Origin: Lachnospiraceae bacterium
GTDB lineage: Bacteria; Bacillota; Clostridia; Lachnospirales; Lachnospiraceae
NCBI GenBank assembly: GCA_017458765.1
Contig: JAFSZZ010000071.1
Location: 1 to 41,311 of the forward strand
DNA length: 41,311 bases
Direction: 5' to 3'
Shown here: positions 36,498 through 41,311 of the stretch, in pieces
Numbering within the stretch: position 1 is the stretch's first letter
Layout: each line of letters starts with the position of its first letter
Translations under genes and position numbers: made by a program
The notes under the pieces: model-generated
Told to the model about the DNA's origin: nothing
What the model saw: the letters and a program-made list of their open reading frames with translations, nothing else
Database searches by the model: none

Positions 36498-37679
36498 TTA
36501 TTCGACAAAATCAGCCTTAACATAAGCTTCCTTGCCATTATACCTGATCTTGCACCATCCGTTTGTCTTCTCTATAAGATCGAACTTGTCCCCGCGATAC
36601 GCAACACCAAGCTTCTTGGCTGTCTCACTGGCGCCTTCACGGACATTGACATTTTCTTTTACGGTTATCTGTCCGCCGGAACCTGAAGATCCGCTGTCGG
36701 AGCCTTCATCCCCCGAGGCCGATTCGTCGTCAACAACTTCCAGGTAGTCGGACTTGATATATGCTTCAGTACCGTTATAATCTATCTTGCTCCAGCCGTT
36801 CTCCATCTCCTCGTAGCGTTTGTAGGTATCCCCTATCTGTGCCTTACCGAGCGAATCGGATTCGGTACTTGCCGAAGACCTTATATTTACAACATCCGTG
36901 GCCTTAACGGTCACTGCGTTGGCATCTCTCTCCTGTTGCTGTGCCTGTGCTTCCTTATCTGCCTCTTCCTGCTGCTGTGCCTGCTGCTGTTCGGTAAGTT
37001 TTGCCTTTACCGCTGTATTTACATCAGTCTCTATCTGCTTAAGCATTGCCTCAAGCTGGGGATCACTTTCTATGGCCGAATTGTATTTGGCACTTATCTC
37101 GCTTGTAAGTTCCTCTACATCCGGCTGCGAAGACATCTCAAGGAAATATGCCTGTTCATCATCAGAAAGCTCCGACTTGTTGATGTAGAGCGAACCCGAT
37201 TCGTTCGTGCAGACATATGTGGATTCAAGCGAAGGCGCCGGTGTGGAAACGCCTGTGAATGTTATATCAAACGTAACTATAACAACATATGAATCCGGCT
37301 TGTAACCTTTTTTCGTATATACATTGAAATCAGAGAATGACTGATAATACTTTGCCATCTCCTCTATCCTGTATCTCTCCTGATCGGGCAGGGTATCGCA
37401 CAGCGAAGCAGCCGTATCCGCATCACCGTTCATAACTGCAGAGTAATAACTCTCCATGAGATTTGTGACATTCGGATATGCATTCAGTTCGTATTTATCT
37501 TTCGGAACCTCCACACTGCTGGTCGGAAAGGCCGAAGCATCGACTCCGTCCTCATTGTCTCCGCCTTTATGAGTTGCCAGAAAAATAATAAGACCGATAA
37601 CAAGTACCAAAAATACCGCACCTATTATCACATAGACCAGATATTCCCTGACAAATTCCTTGATCTTATTGATTTTCAT
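36498..37679 (-). CDS. Membrane-anchored protein with two SH3b domains
   Basis: 393 aa. A transmembrane helix (about 15-35) is followed by an extracellular part: a conserved-looking region of 60-185 resembling NTF2-like or DUF-type folds, a Gln/Glu/Ala-rich probable coiled coil (about 190-252), SH3b domain 1 (255-316, VVNIRSSASTESDSLG... GTEAYIKSDYLEV), a Gly/Ser/Asp linker (317-337), and SH3b domain 2 (338-393, VNVREGASETAKKLG... GKEAYVKADFVE). SH3b domains usually bind peptidoglycan or surface peptides, so this is probably a wall-contacting protein. No enzymatic domain is visible. The ribosome binding site is weak (GGGG about 12 bases upstream). Confidence 0.85.
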   Translation of the reverse strand: MKINKIKEFVREYLVYVIIGAVFLVLVIGLIIFLATHKGGDNEDGVDASAFPTSSVEVPKDKYELNAYPNVTNLMESYYSAVMNGDADTAASLCDTLPDQERYRIEEMAKYYQSFSDFNVYTKKGYKPDSYVVIVTFDITFTGVSTPAPSLESTYVCTNESGSLYINKSELSDDEQAYFLEMSSQPDVEELTSEISAKYNSAIESDPQLEAMLKQIETDVNTAVKAKLTEQQQAQQQEEADKEAQAQQQERDANAVTVKATDVVNIRSSASTESDSLGKAQIGDTYKRYEEMENGWSKIDYNGTEAYIKSDYLEVVDDESASGDEGSDSGSSGSGGQITVKENVNVREGASETAKKLGVAYRGDKFDLIEKTNGWCKIRYNGKEAYVKADFVE

Positions 37680-37790
37680 TACGCTGTATCCCCTTTACTT
37701 CCCGATATATAACCATTAAAATTCAATAGATTCAGGTTAACCGCCGGCATAAGGACTCCTCCCGCAAGCGGGTCCCTCCTCATGATAAAC
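37680..37790. other. Gap between tRNA-Arg and the SH3b gene
   Basis: No gene seen. A short hairpin CCCGCAAGCGGG (37761-37772) sits 19 bases after the tRNA 3' end, within a longer GGAC...GTCC pairing, but no T-tract follows, so it is at best a weak tRNA terminator or processing element. A TATATA lies nearer the SH3b gene without a clear -35. Confidence 0.35.
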
Positions 37791-37863
37791 TGCACTCGAG
37801 AGGATTCGAACCCCCGACACACGGTACCGGAAACCGTTGCTCTATCCCCTGAGCTACGAGTGC
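37791..37863 (-). tRNA. tRNA-Arg, anticodon CCG
   Basis: 73 nt cloverleaf: acceptor GCACTCG/CGAGTGC with discriminator A, D arm GCTC...GAGC, anticodon stem ACGGT/ACCGT enclosing loop TTCCGGT (anticodon CCG, 37828-37830), T arm with loop TTCGAAT. The stem of the T arm has two G-U pairs. Reads the CGG arginine codon. CCA is not encoded. Promoter at 37889-37917. Confidence 0.95.
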
Positions 37864-37888
37864 TTAACAGAATTTTTCATACTGAACT

Positions 37889-37917
37889 ATAATAACACAG
37901 GGGACGAAAAATTTCAA
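37889..37917 (-). promoter_or_regulatory. Promoter of tRNA-Arg
   Basis: Minus strand TTGAAA (37912-37917) and TATTAT (37889-37894), 17-base spacer, 25 bases before the tRNA 5' end, so the primary transcript would carry a short leader removed by RNase P. Confidence 0.75.
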
Positions 37918-37985
37918 CAGAACCTGTTATGGAATAACAATCTTCAAAGCGTCTGAACATGAACATATTCATTTGTAAATCAACA

Positions 37986-38015
37986 AACAGGCACACCTCT
38001 TCAGGCGTGCCTGTT
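37986..38015 (-). terminator. Terminator after the large Ig-repeat gene
   Basis: Arms AACAGGCACACC (37986-37997) and GGCGTGCCTGTT (38004-38015) form 12 pairs with one G-U, loop of six. On the minus strand it is followed by TGTTGATTTAC, and on the plus strand by CCATTTTGTC. It lies about 50 bases past the stop of the surface-protein gene. Confidence 0.75.
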
Positions 38016-38065
38016 CCATTTTGTCAGCTCATCCGGTTTGGGAGCATAATTGTTTTATCATCTCA

Positions 38066-41000
38066 CTATTTAACACTGACCTTAATACTGAACTTGCCAT
38101 TTGGCTTTGCCTTGGCAGTTCCGGCAGTGTTATTACCCTTAAGGTATACATTGAGCTTAACCGTGCCGCCTTTGGCTGACTGTATCTTATAGTCCTTGTA
38201 GACTATTGCATACTTTCCGCTGCCGAGCGCTTTAACATCGAAATACTCCTTCTTTGTATTCTTATCGACAGGCGATACTATCTCAACCTTATCTATCCCA
38301 CTGACATCTGCGGTTATCACTCCGATCTCAACCACGCCCTCACTGTAGCAGTCCTGCGAAGACATTACGACTGCCTTGGTGCTCTGGCTCAGCTTGGCTG
38401 ATCCCATATTAACCGTAATATTAACAGGCTTACCTGTCTTAAGACTATCATTCACCTTGACTCCGACAGAGAATTTATCCGTCAGATGGTTAATCTTCGC
38501 AGAGCTTTTAAGCTTTAATGTGTATGCGTTTCCGCTCCATTTTGCATCGAAATATTCATTATCGGCTCCGGTTCCCGCTTCTATGGCGTTATTGCCCTGT
38601 CCCTTATAAATTATAAGGTTGGATTCATCCAGCGTATAATCATAATAGTTCTTAACCGTCGGAGTTACTGTCACCCCGGTATCAGGCCTTATCACATCGA
38701 AGCTTCCCTTCACCTTTACCGAAACACTTGCTTCCGGTGTTTTCTTCGGAACCGTAACCTTAAGCTTTGCCTTTACACGTTCAGTCTTACCGGCTCTGGT
38801 GGTTCCCGTTACATATACATAGTATTCACCGGCTCCGAGACTTCCCATTGTCTGCTCCGTAAGAACGATCCTGTTTCCATCTGTTTCTATATTCAGAAGA
38901 GGTGTTACATCCCTTTCGGATTTAGAATTCCTGTCGTACGCAACTGCCTGTATTTCATAAGTCATTCCGGCATCTTTATTGTAATTAGCCGGTGTTATCT
39001 CAAGGACAGCAGGACTCTTAACGATCTTTGAATTGATCTCACCCGAAGACTTCACCTTTATTTTGGGCTTATTTCCCTTTGCGAGGGTCTTTACGGTTAC
39101 GGAAGTCGTCTGGCCGCATACCTTAAGATCTACTTTAAAGGTCCGCGCCTTTGAATCATCGAAGCCATCCGCGCACTTAACAGTCAGTCTTCCATCATTA
39201 TAATTACACAGAAGAGCCTTTCCCGCAGCCGCTGTTTTATTTTCCGTCACGCTTATTTCAGGTAATTCGGATGCATATATGTCGGGAGTGACCGTAACAT
39301 CCACTACAGCCTGGTCGCCCGCATCCGGATTCAGCGTTACCGCCTTTGCCGACAGCTTGAACTTTGCGGGAACGGGCGCCGCATTTACATCAGCAACAAT
39401 CTTCACCTTTGGTATCCAGCCCTTAACTGTCGCATCCAGCGTAACCTTGGCCTTAAGCTTGGCATAACGTGTTCCCGTATATATAAGCTTATCCTCTTCA
39501 AGCTTGATCCACTCAGGTGCCGTACCGTTTATTGCAATACCGGTTACTGTTCCGCCGGTGATCTCTATCTTCTTGCTGTCCTTTTCGATCGTACTGTTCA
39601 GGGAAAGCTTACCGGCCTTAAGCTTAGGCAGATTCTTTTTAAGACTTACGGTAACTTCCTCTGTTGTATATTCATTACCTCCGGCTGTCACCTTGATCGG
39701 CGATTTGTAGCTGCTCTTCAGAGTCTTGAGCGTATCGGCATCTCCGTTCACATATTTATCCTTTGGTATGACCGATGCGGTTCCATCGTCATTCACCCTG
39801 AGATCAAATACTTCTGCCGCTGCTGCATCCGTAAACTCTGCATTGCTGATAAATACACCGTTATTTGAAACAGTCCCAACTCCTTCAGGCAGAATTTCCA
39901 CGCCCTCGGCCTGTATTTCATTTTTCTGATTCTGTTTGAAGTCAAGCCATATAGCTACCCTTGCATACTCATTGCTGTACAATTCCGATGTTACCTTGTT
40001 TTCGGCAAGCCTTACGTTTACAAGCTCAGGATCCGTTTCATAAACATCAAACCTGCACCTTGTGCTCGAGTTTCCTATGGAAGCCACTACCCAGGCTGTA
40101 CCCTTTTTTGCCGCCGTGACAATACCTGTACTCTCATCAAGCGATACCGCATCACCCGGATTTCCGTCGGCATCTACTACAGTCCATACGACCAGTGCTC
40201 TCTGCTCATCTGTGATCCCGGATATCTCGAGCTGCTTTGTATCTCCTTTATTGAGTGCATAGTACTCACCGTCAAATGCGATAGGAATATTATCCGTCGG
40301 CTCTTCTGCATTTCCGGTTATGCTGACGGTAAATGAAGCGGAAGGAACTCCGTCTTTGTAATTAAGCAGGAATTCATAAGTACCTTCTCCGAGTGACGAC
40401 AGATATTCCTTTGTGAATGTAACCTTGCTTCCTGTCTCGCTTATTATATAATTGGTTCTCTGAACCGGTGCTCCGCCTGTCGGAACCATCTCTGTTGCGG
40501 GAACATCAGTGCCAAAGAGAGTCACAGGATTATCCTTATCAAATACATGTCCTTTGTCATATCTGATAGCATCTATATCCTTGTTATCGGGATTTCCTGC
40601 CTGTTTATCGAAGGAGACATACGAAGGATCCACAGCCGGATCAGCTTCTATATTCTGTTTATGATATCCATCCATTACAGGCACTTTATCTTCCGGAATG
40701 AAATTATTCTCGGTTTCTCCAAGGTAGAACAGGAGCTCACCGTCTGCCATCCATGGATAATACTCCTGCGTTTCTCCGTCAACAGTTATTTCCTGAGCCT
40801 TGTATTTATCCTCGGGAAGAGCGTTCCACTCATCAAGCGCCTTTATTCCGGGCAGCTGACCATCCTTATATTTGGGGTCGTCTGCTCCGCCATCGTAATC
40901 TGCCGGATCAAGGACAAACTTATTATCCTTAACCGTCAGTGTCGCAGCTGCCAGTTCATCTCCGTTTGTATGTACCATCTCATATTTGCCGTCTTCAAGG

Positions 41001-41311
41001 CTGTTCATGAACTGAGGAGTGAACTCTGTGATAACACTGCCTTCCTTCTTCCTGTAGATATTGAGCAGATTATCTTTTACCTCTTTGAATGCCGAATCAA
41101 CAGTATTATTAAAGTAGTTGCTGTTCCATTTCCAGAACTGCCCGGTCACCTTGATCCCGTCGCCCATTTCCGTTATCTTAACGTTTCCGGGTTCAATCTT
41201 ATATTTGCTCAGCGAAGATGATCTTGCAACAGTATATATTGCTTTGGGGAAATTATATCCGCAGTTCTTACACTTGTTGGTAACCTCGAACACCTCTTCA
41301 TATCCATCCGC
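38066..41311 (-). CDS. Large Ig-like repeat surface protein, 5' end outside the window
   Basis: 1,081 codons are visible and the frame is open to the right edge, so the start lies outside; the in-frame GTG at 41293 has no ribosome binding site and sits inside an evident domain. The first visible part contains a CKNCGY pair of cysteines (about 15 residues in). A Big_2-like domain follows (YYALNKGDTKQLEISG... VSLDESTGIVTAAKKGTAWVVAS), then several Lys/Thr/Val-rich beta domains to the C-terminus, which ends KPNGKFSIKVSVK with no transmembrane helix or LPxTG motif. Such proteins are usually secreted or wall-associated; the anchor may be at the missing N-terminus. Substrate or ligand unknown. Confidence 0.8.
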   Translation of the reverse strand, partial: ADGYEEVFEVTNKCKNCGYNFPKAIYTVARSSSLSKYKIEPGNVKITEMGDGIKVTGQFWKWNSNYFNNTVDSAFKEVKDNLLNIYRKKEGSVITEFTPQFMNSLEDGKYEMVHTNGDELAAATLTVKDNKFVLDPADYDGGADDPKYKDGQLPGIKALDEWNALPEDKYKAQEITVDGETQEYYPWMADGELLFYLGETENNFIPEDKVPVMDGYHKQNIEADPAVDPSYVSFDKQAGNPDNKDIDAIRYDKGHVFDKDNPVTLFGTDVPATEMVPTGGAPVQRTNYIISETGSKVTFTKEYLSSLGEGTYEFLLNYKDGVPSASFTVSITGNAEEPTDNIPIAFDGEYYALNKGDTKQLEISGITDEQRALVVWTVVDADGNPGDAVSLDESTGIVTAAKKGTAWVVASIGNSSTRCRFDVYETDPELVNVRLAENKVTSELYSNEYARVAIWLDFKQNQKNEIQAEGVEILPEGVGTVSNNGVFISNAEFTDAAAAEVFDLRVNDDGTASVIPKDKYVNGDADTLKTLKSSYKSPIKVTAGGNEYTTEEVTVSLKKNLPKLKAGKLSLNSTIEKDSKKIEITGGTVTGIAINGTAPEWIKLEEDKLIYTGTRYAKLKAKVTLDATVKGWIPKVKIVADVNAAPVPAKFKLSAKAVTLNPDAGDQAVVDVTVTPDIYASELPEISVTENKTAAAGKALLCNYNDGRLTVKCADGFDDSKARTFKVDLKVCGQTTSVTVKTLAKGNKPKIKVKSSGEINSKIVKSPAVLEITPANYNKDAGMTYEIQAVAYDRNSKSERDVTPLLNIETDGNRIVLTEQTMGSLGAGEYYVYVTGTTRAGKTERVKAKLKVTVPKKTPEASVSVKVKGSFDVIRPDTGVTVTPTVKNYYDYTLDESNLIIYKGQGNNAIEAGTGADNEYFDAKWSGNAYTLKLKSSAKINHLTDKFSVGVKVNDSLKTGKPVNITVNMGSAKLSQSTKAVVMSSQDCYSEGVVEIGVITADVSGIDKVEIVSPVDKNTKKEYFDVKALGSGKYAIVYKDYKIQSAKGGTVKLNVYLKGNNTAGTAKAKPNGKFSIKVSVK

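Noticed and set aside
37761..37772. CCCGCAAGCGGG hairpin as a tRNA terminator
   Set aside because: No T-tract follows on the minus strand and the loop is tight; kept only as a note.
41291..41293. GTG as start codon of the right-edge surface protein
   Set aside because: The frame continues upstream to the window edge, there is no ribosome binding site, and no signal peptide follows.

Overview
The window looks like chromosomal core DNA from a low-to-mid-GC Gram-positive anaerobe, most likely a Lachnospiraceae-type Clostridium relative. The reasons are a PolC-type replicative polymerase next to ispG, lipoprotein sugar-binding proteins, YesM/YesN signalling, a ferredoxin-linked 2-oxoacid oxidoreductase, a hexameric-type glutamate dehydrogenase and large Ig-repeat surface proteins. 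The taxonomic call is inference from gene content. No CRISPR array, insertion sequence, phage gene or rRNA was seen. Nearly all genes lie on the minus strand, so the window reads right to left.

Left part (1-11.5 kb): the 5' end of an AAA ATPase gene with iterated GAAAAGGTGC boxes in front of it, then a tightly packed directon transcribed from about 10.9 kb down to 0.3 kb. It holds porG-porD-porA-porB (four-subunit 2-oxoacid:ferredoxin oxidoreductase), purC, a YdcF/DUF218 membrane protein, and a sugar-transport set: LipO-type binding lipoprotein, an ABC-exporter-like half transporter with a GHKL-ATPase-like N-terminus, and LplB- and LplC-type permeases. A VOC-fold protein gene diverges from porG and ends at a terminator shared with the next, convergent gene.

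Middle part (11.5-26.8 kb): a sugar sensing and uptake region. chvE-mmsA-mmsB encode a monosaccharide ABC importer. Downstream of its terminator lie a YesN response regulator, a YesM histidine kinase and two more sugar-binding-protein homologues, one anchored by a transmembrane helix and one a lipoprotein. The last four genes overlap or nearly touch, which suggests a sensor complex that reads extracellular sugar. Upstream lies an ispG-polC pair.

Right part (26.8-41.3 kb): envelope proteins. A transmembrane Ser/Thr kinase is followed by an 837-aa Ig-repeat membrane protein. Upstream is a papain-family surface protein whose catalytic cysteine is glycine. Then come gdhA, with a hairpin plus T-tract between its promoter and its start codon, a transmembrane SH3b protein, a tRNA-Arg(CCG), and the C-terminal 1,081 codons of another Ig-repeat surface protein that runs off the window.

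The observations most worth following up are the GHKL-ABC fusion inside a sugar-importer operon, the cysteine-less papain homologue, the gdhA leader and the repeat boxes before the ATPase gene.
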